From: CBDULQ01 sp965368115
GTDB taxonomy: Bacteria > Pseudomonadota > Gammaproteobacteria > SZUA-229
Length of the DNA stretch: 15,704 nt
Reading direction: 5' to 3'
NCBI GenBank assembly: GCA_965368115.1
Contig: CBDULQ010000067.1
Location: 1 to 15,704, forward strand
Shown here: in pieces, positions 6,882 through 14,735 of the stretch
Layout: each line of letters opens with the position of its first letter
How positions within the stretch are numbered: position 1 is the first letter of the stretch
Notes under the pieces: generated by a model
Database searches by the model: none
Seen by the model: only the letters and a program-made list of their open reading frames with translations
What the model was told of the DNA's origin: nothing
Program-made: the position numbers and the translations under genes

Positions 6882-8260
6882 CGGGCGGCGGACTGTTACA
6901 CAACATCCTGTTCTTTGCCATTGCCATCGGCGTGCTGGTGACCTTTCACGAATTCGGTCATTACTGGGTCGCTCGTTTGCTCAAGGTTAAGGTGCTGCGT
7001 TTTTCTGTTGGCTTCGGTAAACCGCTGTTGCGCTGGACCCGACGTCGCGGAGAAGACGATATCGAATACATGATCGCCGCCATACCTCTGGGTGGTTATG
7101 TGAAAATGCTGGACGAGCGCGAAGCCAGGGAAGAGATCGATGAAAAAGACTTGCCGCGCGCTTTTAATCGGCAACCGGTGTTGAACCGGATTTTAATCGT
7201 CGCCGCAGGACCGATATTCAATTTTATCCTGGCCATTGTACTTTACTGGTTCGTCTATCTCGGTGGTGTCGAAGGGCGGAAGCCGTTGATCGAACAACCG
7301 GTGGCCGACAGCCCGGCAGCACTGGCCGGCTTTGCCGCGCAGGATGAAATCGTCAAGGTGGGCACTACCGATGTACAGACCTGGCAAGGATTTCGTCTGG
7401 CTCTGATCGATTACGGTATCGATGGTGGTGGTTTGCCGATCGAAGTGAGAACCGAAGATGGCGTGCTGGTCACTCGTAAGCTGGATATCGGCGATCGCCA
7501 TATCCTGGGTGATAAATCAGATGTGCTGGATCAGCTGGGTTTCTCCGCCTGGTCACCGAATATTCCGGCTGTGATTGGCGGATTGACCGAAGACGGTCCT
7601 GCCAGACGGGACGGTCTGCAGGTTGGAGATCGGGTACTTGCAGTGGATGGTGAAACCATTGACGGCTGGGAACAACTGGTCAAGGTGATCGAGGCGCATC
7701 CACAGTCGTCGCTGGAATTTCTGGTCGAACGTGACGCCAACAAACAGTTTGTCAGCCTGATTACCGATGAGCGCGAACGTAACGGAGAACGGATAGGAAT
7801 GATCGGCGCCTATCCCGATACGCCGCCGGAAATATTCGATAAAATTCGTACCCGGGTTGAATATGGTCCTGGTGAGGCGGTTGTCAGAGCCGCGCAACAG
7901 ACCTGGAACATGTCGACCCTGACGCTGCGCGTGCTCGGCAAAATGCTGCTGGGTGAGGCGGCATTGGAAAACATTAGCGGCCCCATCACCATAGCAACCT
8001 ATGCCGGCATCACCGCCAGTATCGGTATTACCACTTATTTGAGTTTTCTTGCCATTATTTCGGTTAGTCTCGGTGTGCTGAATTTGCTGCCGGTACCGAT
8101 GCTCGATGGCGGGCATTTACTTTATTACGTCATTGAAATGATCAAGGGATCACCCGTGTCAGAACGATTCGAAGAACTCGGTCAGCAGGTGGGTCTGGCA
8201 ATACTGGTCATGCTGATGGGGCTTGCCATATTCAATGATATCCAGCGTCTGATAAATTGA
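6878..8260 (+). CDS. rseP: Site-2 intramembrane zinc metalloprotease RseP
   Basis: RseP cuts the anti-sigma factor RseA in the inner membrane after DegS, releasing sigma-E in the envelope stress response; it also clears signal-peptide remnants. The protein has 460 residues (E. coli 450). The zinc motif HEFGH is at 24-28 in the first membrane segment. The GYVKML region follows, then a second segment near 106-125, two PDZ domains (about 127-310), and a C-terminal membrane part with NLLPVPMLDGGH (402-413), where D410 is the third metal ligand. The protein ends in a last membrane helix. Its ATG overlaps the dxr stop (ATGA), with GGGA eight bases upstream. The rseA and rpoE genes are not in this window. 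Confidence 0.97.
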   Translation: MTGGGLLHNILFFAIAIGVLVTFHEFGHYWVARLLKVKVLRFSVGFGKPLLRWTRRRGEDDIEYMIAAIPLGGYVKMLDEREAREEIDEKDLPRAFNRQPVLNRILIVAAGPIFNFILAIVLYWFVYLGGVEGRKPLIEQPVADSPAALAGFAAQDEIVKVGTTDVQTWQGFRLALIDYGIDGGGLPIEVRTEDGVLVTRKLDIGDRHILGDKSDVLDQLGFSAWSPNIPAVIGGLTEDGPARRDGLQVGDRVLAVDGETIDGWEQLVKVIEAHPQSSLEFLVERDANKQFVSLITDERERNGERIGMIGAYPDTPPEIFDKIRTRVEYGPGEAVVRAAQQTWNMSTLTLRVLGKMLLGEAALENISGPITIATYAGITASIGITTYLSFLAIISVSLGVLNLLPVPMLDGGHLLYYVIEMIKGSPVSERFEELGQQVGLAILVMLMGLAIFNDIQRLIN

Positions 8261-8267
8261 GGTACGA

Positions 8268-10601
8268 ATGATAACTCGCTGGCTGGCTTTATTTCTGCTT
8301 ATTTCCCTTACCTCCACTGTTCAGGCTTTTGAAACCTTTGTAGTCAGTGATATACGACTGGAAGGACTGGAGCGTATTCCCGACGGTACGCTGCTGAACT
8401 ATTTGCCGATACGGGTGGGTGATCCGGTCGATGAACAACAGGCGGCCTATGCATTACGTCAGCTTTATAAAACCGGCTTTTTTAAAGACGTGGTTCTTGA
8501 GAGGGATGGTGATGTACTGGTGGTTAAGGTTAAGGAGCGTCCTGCGATCGCCGAGGTCAAGTTTGATGGTAATTCAGATATCGAAGATGAACAGCTTGAG
8601 GATATTCTGAAGGATATTGGCATCGTTAAAGGGCGCGTGTTCGATCCATCCGCACTGGATAAAATCGAACAGGGGCTGAAACAACAGGCTTATTTCGCCC
8701 AGGGTAAATACGGTGTGCGTATCGAAACCAAAGTGACCGAACTGGAGCGCAATCGGGTCAGCATCGATATCAATATTTCAGAAGGTGTGATCGCACGTAT
8801 CAAACAGGTCAATATCGTCGGTAACAAGGTGTTCGATGACGATAAGCTGTTGGGCGAACTTCAACTGGGCGTGCCAGGTGCATTCGGCTGGTTTTCCAGT
8901 GCCGATGAATATGCCAAGCCGAAACTCGCAGCCGATCTGGAAACGCTCAAGTCCTATTATCAGGATCGCGGCTATATCAAGTTCACCATCGAATCCACTC
9001 AGGTCAGCATTACACCGGATAAGAAAGATATCTATATCACCATCAATGTCAATGAAGGTGACAAGTACACGATCAAGGAGATCAAGCTGGCCGGTGAGAT
9101 GGTCGTTGCCGAAGACGAACTGCGCAAACTGTTATTGGTCAAGGCCGGTGACCTGTTCTCGCGTCAGAAAATGATCGAGGATAAAGACCTGCTTACCCGG
9201 CGCCTGGGCAATGAAGGTTATGCTTTCGCCAAAGTGAATGTGCTGCCTGAACTGGATGAAGAGAACAAGCAGGTATCGCTGACCTTTTTCATGGAGCCGG
9301 GTAAAAAAGTTTACGTACGGCGTATCCAGTTCTTTGGTAACTACAAAACCAACGATGAAGTGCTGCGTCGGGAAATGCGTTTGATGGAAGGTTCGGAACT
9401 GGTCAACACCCAGCTGGAACGTTCAAAAATTCGCCTGCAGCGTCTCAGTTATGTGGAAGAAGTCAGTATCGATAAGGTGCCGGTGGCAGGTACCGACGAC
9501 CTGGTCGATCTTGAAGTCAAAGTCACTGAGCGCCTGTCGGGAAGTTTTAATATCGGTGCCGGTTTCTCTCAGTCTCAGGGTTTTGTCTTCAATCTCGGTT
9601 TGCAGATGGAAAATCTGATGGGAACCGGTAAGCGTCTGGGAATCAATTTCAGTAATGATGATGCTAACCAGGTATACAGTCTGTCTTTCACCGATCCTTA
9701 TTATACGGTCGACGGAATCAGTCGGACCTTTAATCTGTCGTATCGAAAACGTGACTTTGCAGAAGAAAGTACAGCTAACTTCCTGACCAATGTTTACGGC
9801 GCCAGCGTGGTTTACGGAGTCCCGCTGACGGAATACGATAGTATTCGACTTGGTATCGGTTACGAAAATACCCAGGTTATGCGTAATACGGTATCAGTAT
9901 CTACCCAGGATGTGTTGCAGTTCATGGAACAGTATGGCGATGACCCGCTGGGTACTGATGGTCTGCATCACGAGGCGACGGTTTCGGCAATGACATTGAC
10001 TGCGAGTTATACGCACGATACACGTAATCGTACCGTGTTCGCCAGCAGTGGTAGTTCGCAATCGGTGTATCTGGATATGACAGCGCCCGGCAGTGATATC
10101 GAATATTATAAATTGAGTTATCGGACCAAGTTCTACTTTGACGTCAGTAAGGACCTGACACTGCTGCTGAATTCAGATATTGCATTCGGTGACGGCTATG
10201 GTGACAATGACGTGCTTCCGTTCTTTGAACGTTTCTATGCCGGTGGCCTGCGCACCGTGCGTGGCTTCGACAGCAATTCGCTGGGGCCGATCGATGCAGG
10301 CACCCTTGATCCGCGCGGTGGTGATATTCGAACTGTGGCCGGTGCCGAGTTGATCTTCCCTGTACCGTTTATGGAAAAATCACCGCGTTCTGTGCGCTTG
10401 AGCGCATTTTATGATATCGGTAACGTGTTTTTGAAGGATGAGGGTGGATTCGATAAAGATGAATTGAGAAGCTCGGTCGGTGTCTCGTTCGTCTGGTTGG
10501 CGCCTATTGGGCCGCTGCAGTTCAGCTGGGCCGTGCCGGTCGAAGAAAAACCAGAAGATGATATTCAGAATTTCCAGTTTAGTATTGGATCATTTTTCTA
10601 G
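8268..10601 (+). CDS. bamA: Outer membrane protein assembly factor BamA
   Basis: BamA is the central Omp85 pore of the BAM complex that folds beta-barrel proteins into the outer membrane. The protein is 777 residues (E. coli 810). A signal peptide of about 20 residues ends TSTVQA before FETFVVSDIRLEGL. Five POTRA domains occupy roughly 21-425, with recognisable starts such as IKQVNIVGNKVF and VRRIQFFGN. The 16-strand barrel follows, and the loop-6 motif VRGF is at 664-667. The last residue is Phe, in FSIGSFF, as needed for recognition of barrel proteins. The SD GAGG overlaps the rseP stop, seven bases before the ATG. The neighbours skp and rseP fit its role. No lesion is seen. Confidence 0.98.
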   Translation: MITRWLALFLLISLTSTVQAFETFVVSDIRLEGLERIPDGTLLNYLPIRVGDPVDEQQAAYALRQLYKTGFFKDVVLERDGDVLVVKVKERPAIAEVKFDGNSDIEDEQLEDILKDIGIVKGRVFDPSALDKIEQGLKQQAYFAQGKYGVRIETKVTELERNRVSIDINISEGVIARIKQVNIVGNKVFDDDKLLGELQLGVPGAFGWFSSADEYAKPKLAADLETLKSYYQDRGYIKFTIESTQVSITPDKKDIYITINVNEGDKYTIKEIKLAGEMVVAEDELRKLLLVKAGDLFSRQKMIEDKDLLTRRLGNEGYAFAKVNVLPELDEENKQVSLTFFMEPGKKVYVRRIQFFGNYKTNDEVLRREMRLMEGSELVNTQLERSKIRLQRLSYVEEVSIDKVPVAGTDDLVDLEVKVTERLSGSFNIGAGFSQSQGFVFNLGLQMENLMGTGKRLGINFSNDDANQVYSLSFTDPYYTVDGISRTFNLSYRKRDFAEESTANFLTNVYGASVVYGVPLTEYDSIRLGIGYENTQVMRNTVSVSTQDVLQFMEQYGDDPLGTDGLHHEATVSAMTLTASYTHDTRNRTVFASSGSSQSVYLDMTAPGSDIEYYKLSYRTKFYFDVSKDLTLLLNSDIAFGDGYGDNDVLPFFERFYAGGLRTVRGFDSNSLGPIDAGTLDPRGGDIRTVAGAELIFPVPFMEKSPRSVRLSAFYDIGNVFLKDEGGFDKDELRSSVGVSFVWLAPIGPLQFSWAVPVEEKPEDDIQNFQFSIGSFF

Positions 10602-10612
10602 GAGGGTTGATT

Positions 10613-11122
10613 GTGAAGAAAAGTTTAATGTTAGTTTTCCTGCTGCTGTTTAGTGCGCCCGTATTTGCCGAAGGTGTAAAGGTCGGTTTCGTGAATAGTC
10701 AGAAAATTCTGACCCAGGCGCCGCAGATCGAAGATATCAATAAGCGCTTGCAGGATCGTTTTGCGGAACGAAAGAAAGCGCTTGATAGCGAGCAGGCTGA
10801 GCTGCAATCCGAAGGCGAAGAAATTGAGCGTAATTCAGTGCTGATGACCGAGGACAAGGCAAACAAGGCGCGCAAGGATTTTGTTGGCAAACTTCAGCAG
10901 TTCAAGGCCAAGGAACAACAGCTGGCCGGTGAAATTCAATCATCCAGATCTCAGGAATTGCGTGAGCTTAAGCGAATCGTCAACCAGGCCGCTAAGGAAG
11001 TGGCTGAAGCAAAAAAATTCGACCTGATCGTCACCGAAGGTGTCGTCTATGTGGATGACAAACTTGATTTAACCGAGGATCTGCTCGAAAAACTGAAACA
11101 GCTTCGCGCGGCCAAAAAATAA
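10613..11122 (+). CDS. skp: Periplasmic chaperone Skp (OmpH family)
   Basis: Skp is a trimeric periplasmic chaperone that holds unfolded outer-membrane proteins on the way to BamA. I chose GTG at 10613: the SD AGGAGG (10600-10605, overlapping the bamA stop) is seven bases before it, while the in-frame TTG at 10607 is only one base away. From GTG the protein has 169 residues (E. coli 161). It begins with a signal peptide, MKKSLMLVFLLLFSAPVFA, cut before EGVKVGFVNSQ. The middle is a long charged coiled coil (about 40-120) rich in K, E and Q. The C-terminal part, FDLIVTEGVVYVDDKLDLTE, is typical. Membership of the OmpH family is clear. Confidence 0.95.
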   Translation: MKKSLMLVFLLLFSAPVFAEGVKVGFVNSQKILTQAPQIEDINKRLQDRFAERKKALDSEQAELQSEGEEIERNSVLMTEDKANKARKDFVGKLQQFKAKEQQLAGEIQSSRSQELRELKRIVNQAAKEVAEAKKFDLIVTEGVVYVDDKLDLTEDLLEKLKQLRAAKK

Positions 11123-11137
11123 CAGCGAGCCGTTATC

Positions 11138-12154
11138 ATGGCTTATACACTGAATCAGCTTGCGGAACAGGTGGGTGGTCGCGTCGTTGGTGACGGCGAC
11201 TGCGTAATCGAGTGTGCCATGTCCATCGACGAGGCGGTAGCCGGTGCGATCAGTTTTGTCAGTTCGACAAAATTTGCCAGTTATCTGGAGAATACTCGCG
11301 CCTCAGCGGTGATTATCAATGAAGACCTGCTGGAACAGGCCCGGGTGCCGGCCCTGGTGGTGAGTAATCCGCGTGCTACTCATGCTCGGGTGCTAACACT
11401 GCTTTATCCGCAACCGGAGCCGGAAGCCGGTGTTCATCCAAGCGCTGTCATTCATCCCGGTGCCAAAGTTGCCGCATCGGCCAGCATTGGCGCTCAGGTG
11501 GTGATCGAGGCGGATGCCGTCGTCGGTGAGCACAGTTATCTCGGCCCCGGTTGTGTGCTGGGCCGTGGCTCGACCCTGGGTCAGCATGTTCGCCTGAACG
11601 CAAATGTCAGTGTTTACCATGGTTGCCATATCGGCGACTACACTATTATTCATGCCAATTCGGTGGTCGGTGCCGATGGTTTCGGTTTTGAAAAAGACGG
11701 CGACCAGTGGTTAAAGATTCCCCAGGTTGGTGGGGTGGTCATCGGTCGTCATGTCGAAATCGGTGCCTGTTCGACCGTTGATCGCGGAGCCCTTAAGGAT
11801 ACGGTGATCGAAGATGGCGTCAAACTCGATAACCATATTCAGATTGCTCACAACGTATATGTTGGCGAAAATACCGTGATGTCCAACGGTGTTGGCGTCG
11901 CCGGCAGTACTCGAATCGGGAAAAATTGCCTGATCGGCGGCATGACCGGGATAAAAGATAATATCGAAATTACAGATAATGTTATTATTACAGCTATGTC
12001 ACTGGTCTCCAAGCCGCTGACCAAAGCGGGATCTTACTCGTCCAACACGCCCATCGACGATACGCGTACCTGGCGAAAGAATACTGCCCGATTCAGGCAG
12101 CTGGATGAACTGGCCCGTCGGCTGCAACAGTTAGAAAAAAAAATTAGAGATTAG
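11138..12154 (+). CDS. lpxD: UDP-3-O-(3-hydroxyacyl)glucosamine N-acyltransferase
   Basis: LpxD performs the third step of lipid A synthesis, adding an R-3-hydroxyacyl chain from ACP to the 2-amino group of UDP-3-O-acyl-glucosamine. The protein has 338 residues (E. coli 341). The N-terminal uridine-binding domain (1-97) is followed by a left-handed beta helix of hexapeptide repeats (about 98-300, for example IGAQVVIEADAVVG). The C-terminal helix (ARRLQQLEKKIRD) is the ACP-binding end. The catalytic His is H238 in QIAHNV. It starts 15 bases after skp; the SD is weak. It is followed by fabZ and lpxA in the standard order. Confidence 0.97.
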   Translation: MAYTLNQLAEQVGGRVVGDGDCVIECAMSIDEAVAGAISFVSSTKFASYLENTRASAVIINEDLLEQARVPALVVSNPRATHARVLTLLYPQPEPEAGVHPSAVIHPGAKVAASASIGAQVVIEADAVVGEHSYLGPGCVLGRGSTLGQHVRLNANVSVYHGCHIGDYTIIHANSVVGADGFGFEKDGDQWLKIPQVGGVVIGRHVEIGACSTVDRGALKDTVIEDGVKLDNHIQIAHNVYVGENTVMSNGVGVAGSTRIGKNCLIGGMTGIKDNIEITDNVIITAMSLVSKPLTKAGSYSSNTPIDDTRTWRKNTARFRQLDELARRLQQLEKKIRD

Positions 12155-12170
12155 ATCCGGGGTTTTCGTT

Positions 12171-12620
12171 TTGAATACAATGAACGTAAATGAAATTATG
12201 AAGATGCTGCCGCACCGCTACCCCTTTTTGCTGGTGGACAGGGTCATCGATTTTGAAGTTGGCAAATATCTGATTGCAGAAAAAAACGTGACCATCAACG
12301 AACCCTTTTTCCAGGGGCACTTTCCCGGCTACCCGGTGATGCCGGGTGTATTGATTATGGAAGCCCTGGCACAGGCAACCGGTTTGCTGGGCTTTAACAC
12401 CATGGGTGCCGATGCCAGCGAAAGTCAGCTATATCTGTTCGTCGGTATCGACAATGCGCGTTTCAAACGTCAGGTCGTGCCAGGTGACACACTAACGCTG
12501 AAAGTCGATTTCCTTAAGAAATCGCGCGGTATCTGGAAGTTCGAATGTGAAGCCAGGGTTGGTGAAGAGCTGGCGGCCAGCGCAACCATCATGTGTGCGG
12601 CCCGCGACAAACCCGAATAA
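12171..12620 (+). CDS. fabZ: 3-hydroxyacyl-[ACP] dehydratase FabZ
   Basis: FabZ dehydrates 3-hydroxyacyl-ACP in fatty acid elongation and competes with LpxA and LpxD for the same hydroxyacyl-ACP pool. The protein is 149 residues from the TTG at 12171, or 146 from the ATG at 12180. The SD-like GGGG (12159-12162) is eight bases from the TTG and seventeen from the ATG, favouring TTG. However, the shorter form, beginning MNVNEIMKMLPHRYP, resembles Pseudomonas FabZ, so the start is undecided. The hot-dog fold motif FFQGHFPGYPVMPGVLIMEA contains the catalytic H50 and E64 (numbered from the TTG). It lies between lpxD and lpxA, as in most relatives. Confidence 0.96.
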   Translation: MNTMNVNEIMKMLPHRYPFLLVDRVIDFEVGKYLIAEKNVTINEPFFQGHFPGYPVMPGVLIMEALAQATGLLGFNTMGADASESQLYLFVGIDNARFKRQVVPGDTLTLKVDFLKKSRGIWKFECEARVGEELAASATIMCAARDKPE

Positions 12621-12644
12621 ACCGGCACTATTTCGTACAGGCTT

Positions 12645-13415
12645 ATGATTCATCCTACTGCGATTATCGATGCATCCGCAAAGATTGCCGACGATGTCGA
12701 GATTGGCGCCTACAGTATTATTGGTGCCGATGTCGAGATTGCGGCCGGTACCTGGGTTGGTCCCCATGTTGTCATCAATGGGCCGACACGTATCGGTCGA
12801 GACAATCGTATCTTTCAGTTCGCCTCCATCGGTGAACAGCCTCAGGATCTTAAATATTCCGGTGAGCCGACTCGCCTGGAGATCGGCGATCGAAACACGA
12901 TTCGTGAATACGTGACTTTCAACCGCGGTACAGAGGATGGCGGCGGGCTGACCAGCATTGGCAGCGATAATCTGTTTATGGCCTATGTGCATGTTGCTCA
13001 CGACTGCCACGTCGGTAACAACGTGATCCTGGCCAATTCCGCATCCCTGGCCGGCCACGTGGAAGTCGGTGATCATGCGATTCTCGGTGGTTTTACCCTG
13101 GTGCATCAGTTTACCCAGATCGGCGCGCACTGTTTTACCAGTATGGGTTCGGCGGTCAACCAGGATGTGCCGCCCTATGTGGTGGTGTCCGGTAATTATG
13201 CCGAGCCGCATGGAATCAACAAGGTGGGGCTGAAACGTCGCGGTTTTTCCGATCAGGCGATTCGCGCCATTCAGAATGCCTACAAGATCATGGTGCGCTC
13301 AAAGCGTCCGCGCGAAGAGTCACTGCGCCAGGTACAGCCGCTGGCTGATGAGTTTGATGAAGTGAAGCTGTTCGTCGATTTCATCCAGAACAGCAAACGC
13401 GGTATCGTTCGTTAG
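12645..13415 (+). CDS. lpxA: UDP-N-acetylglucosamine 3-O-acyltransferase
   Basis: LpxA catalyses the first step of lipid A synthesis, moving an R-3-hydroxyacyl chain from ACP to the 3-OH of UDP-GlcNAc in the cytosol. The protein is 256 residues (E. coli 262). The left-handed beta helix of hexapeptides (1-185) includes IGRDNRIFQFASIGE and QDLKYSGEPTRLEIGD. The catalytic base is H119 in HVAHDC, with H116 before it. M167, in FTSMGSA, aligns with the hydrocarbon-ruler Met of Pseudomonas LpxA rather than Gly173 of E. coli. The helical C-terminal domain is complete. The SD is weak (AGG three bases before the ATG). It is the last plus-strand gene of the operon, and its stop touches the lpxB stop. 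Confidence 0.98.
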   Translation: MIHPTAIIDASAKIADDVEIGAYSIIGADVEIAAGTWVGPHVVINGPTRIGRDNRIFQFASIGEQPQDLKYSGEPTRLEIGDRNTIREYVTFNRGTEDGGGLTSIGSDNLFMAYVHVAHDCHVGNNVILANSASLAGHVEVGDHAILGGFTLVHQFTQIGAHCFTSMGSAVNQDVPPYVVVSGNYAEPHGINKVGLKRRGFSDQAIRAIQNAYKIMVRSKRPREESLRQVQPLADEFDEVKLFVDFIQNSKRGIVR

Positions 13416-14555
13416 TCAGTCCTGGAGCAGCTCGAAGGCGAGCTGTGCCACGTTCCTCGAGCCGCCCGGCTTGCCCAGTTTTTCCCTTAATCCGGCCATT
13501 TCACTGATCATGGTGTTGCGATAAGTGATGTCGTCGAGCAGGCGCTCCACTTCATCGGCGATCGCCCGGGGACGGGCCTCGTGTTGAATGAGCTCACGGA
13601 CGATTTCTTTCTCCGCCACGATATTGGCCAGACCGATGTGATCGATGGTGACCATGCGTTTGAGAATGAAGTAGGAGAGTGGTGCAATTCGGTAGGTGAT
13701 GACATTCGGGACGCCCATCAGGGCGATTTCCAGCGTTGCCGTACCGGAAGCAGTGATGATGGCGTCGCACACCTGCATCACATCGTAGGGGCAGTCCTGT
13801 ACCGTGTGAACGCCGAGTGCTGCATAGGCTTCCAGTTGCGGCTGAATATCCTCGGGTTTCAGGGTGCTGGCGATGGGCAGGATGAACTGTAGTTCCGGGT
13901 GGCGTTGCCTGAGCAACTGAGCCGCCTTGAGCTGGATCGGCAATACCCGTTTGATCTCGCCCTTGCGCGAACCGGGAAACAGGCCGATGATGCGTCGGCC
14001 CTCATCGAGCCCGAAGTGTTGCAGGTCCTCTGCTTTGCTGCGCAACGGGCGAACTTCATCCACCAGCGGATTGCCGACGAAACTCACCGGCACCCCGGCA
14101 TCGCGATAAAACTTTTCTTCGAACGGGAACAGCACTGCCATCATATCGATGATTTCACCGATCTTGTGAACCCGGTGCGGGCGCCAGGCCCAGACCTGTG
14201 GGCTGATGTAGAACAGCACTTTCACACCGCTTTGTTTGGCGGCGCGTGCCAGGCGGAAATTGAATTCCTGATAGTCGACGAGAATCAACAGGTCGGGTGG
14301 ATTGCGCTGGATCTCTTCGATCATTGCATTCAGTACACCCTTGATTCGGCGGTAGTTGAGTAAAACCTCGACAATGCCCACCACCGCCAGGTCGGCGCAG
14401 TCGAACAGCATTTCGGCACCGGCGGCACGCAGTTTGTCACCACCCATGGCGCGGGCGTGCACATCGGGCATCATTTGTTGCAGGGCTTTGAGCAGGTTGG
14501 CGGCGTGTAAATCGCCGGACGCTTCACCGGCGCTGATCAGAACGGTTCTGGGCAT
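13416..14555 (-). CDS. lpxB: Lipid-A-disaccharide synthase, inverted relative to lpxA
   Basis: LpxB is a peripheral membrane GT-B glycosyltransferase (family GT19) joining UDP-2,3-diacylglucosamine and lipid X to form the beta-1,6 disaccharide of lipid A. The protein has 379 residues (E. coli 382). SAGEASGD is at 8-15; further motifs in order are VDYQEFN, YISPQVWAWRPHRV, FVGNPLVDE, LFPGSRKGEI and ITASGTATLEIALMGVPNVITYR. The frame is intact, so the enzyme is probably active. In most Gammaproteobacteria lpxB follows lpxA on the same strand. Here it is on the opposite strand, tail to tail with lpxA with no base between the stops, so it must use its own promoter. GC content looks higher than in bamA. 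Confidence 0.97.
   Translation of the reverse strand: MPRTVLISAGEASGDLHAANLLKALQQMMPDVHARAMGGDKLRAAGAEMLFDCADLAVVGIVEVLLNYRRIKGVLNAMIEEIQRNPPDLLILVDYQEFNFRLARAAKQSGVKVLFYISPQVWAWRPHRVHKIGEIIDMMAVLFPFEEKFYRDAGVPVSFVGNPLVDEVRPLRSKAEDLQHFGLDEGRRIIGLFPGSRKGEIKRVLPIQLKAAQLLRQRHPELQFILPIASTLKPEDIQPQLEAYAALGVHTVQDCPYDVMQVCDAIITASGTATLEIALMGVPNVITYRIAPLSYFILKRMVTIDHIGLANIVAEKEIVRELIQHEARPRAIADEVERLLDDITYRNTMISEMAGLREKLGKPGGSRNVAQLAFELLQD
13424..13449. other. Hairpin at the lpxA/lpxB convergent junction
   Basis: CAGCTCG (13428-13434) and CGAGCTG (13439-13445) form a perfect 7-bp stem with a four-base loop, AAGG. A G-U pair and an outer GG/CC pair extend it around one mismatch. It begins nine bases after the lpxA stop and lies inside the last codons of lpxB. 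No U-tract follows on either strand, so it is not a standard intrinsic terminator. It could protect or mark the 3' ends of both messages, which is inference. Confidence 0.5.
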
Positions 14556-14606
14556 GCTGTCTCGAAATGAATTTTGAATTAATGTCCGCCGGGTCGCGGC
14601 CTGACG

Positions 14607-14635
14607 AGTGTATCTTTACCGGCGTTCGAAGCCAA
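14607..14635 (-). promoter_or_regulatory. Candidate lpxB promoter
   Basis: On the minus strand, TTGGCT (14635-14630) is followed by a 17-base spacer and TACACT (14612-14607), each 4/6 to the sigma-70 consensus. Transcription would begin near 14600, about 45 bases before the lpxB ATG. A promoter is required here because lpxB is cut off from the plus-strand operon; the exact boxes are a guess. Confidence 0.5.
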
Positions 14636-14671
14636 GCCAGATGCGAAATTCGGCGCTGCGAGTAATGGCGG

Positions 14672-14699
14672 TTCTCGCCTGGCTGGCAATGCGTATAAT
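14672..14699 (+). promoter_or_regulatory. Candidate rnhB promoter
   Basis: TATAAT (14694-14699) is a perfect -10 hexamer. The best -35 candidate, TTCTCG (14672-14677, 16-base spacer), is poor, so activity rests on the -10. Transcription would begin near 14706, giving a leader of about 26 bases before the rnhB ATG. Confidence 0.6.
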
Positions 14700-14720
14700 G
14701 AGCCCTTTTCCAGAGGCGCA

Positions 14721-14735
14721 ATGATTCGCTTATGA
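14721..14735 (+). other. Possible four-codon leader ORF overlapping the rnhB start
   Basis: AGAGG (14712-14716) is followed after four bases by ATG ATT CGC TTA TGA (Met-Ile-Arg-Leu-stop). Its stop overlaps the rnhB ATG in an ATGA. The same AGAGG is 15 bases from the rnhB ATG, too far for a normal start. A terminate-restart arrangement is possible, but such a short ORF can arise by chance. Confidence 0.3.

Noticed and set aside
7553..8116. 187-codon open frame on the minus strand opposite rseP
   Set aside because: It is opposite the PDZ and catalytic coding region of rseP, with no motif or initiation signal.
8166..8192. Sigma-E-like promoter before bamA (AGAACTC then TCTGG)
   Set aside because: Both boxes are imperfect and the 14-base spacing is too short for sigma-E promoters.
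13899..14363. 154-codon open frame on the plus strand inside lpxB
   Set aside because: It is antisense to conserved lpxB motifs. Its amino acid makeup is that of a reverse-strand shadow.
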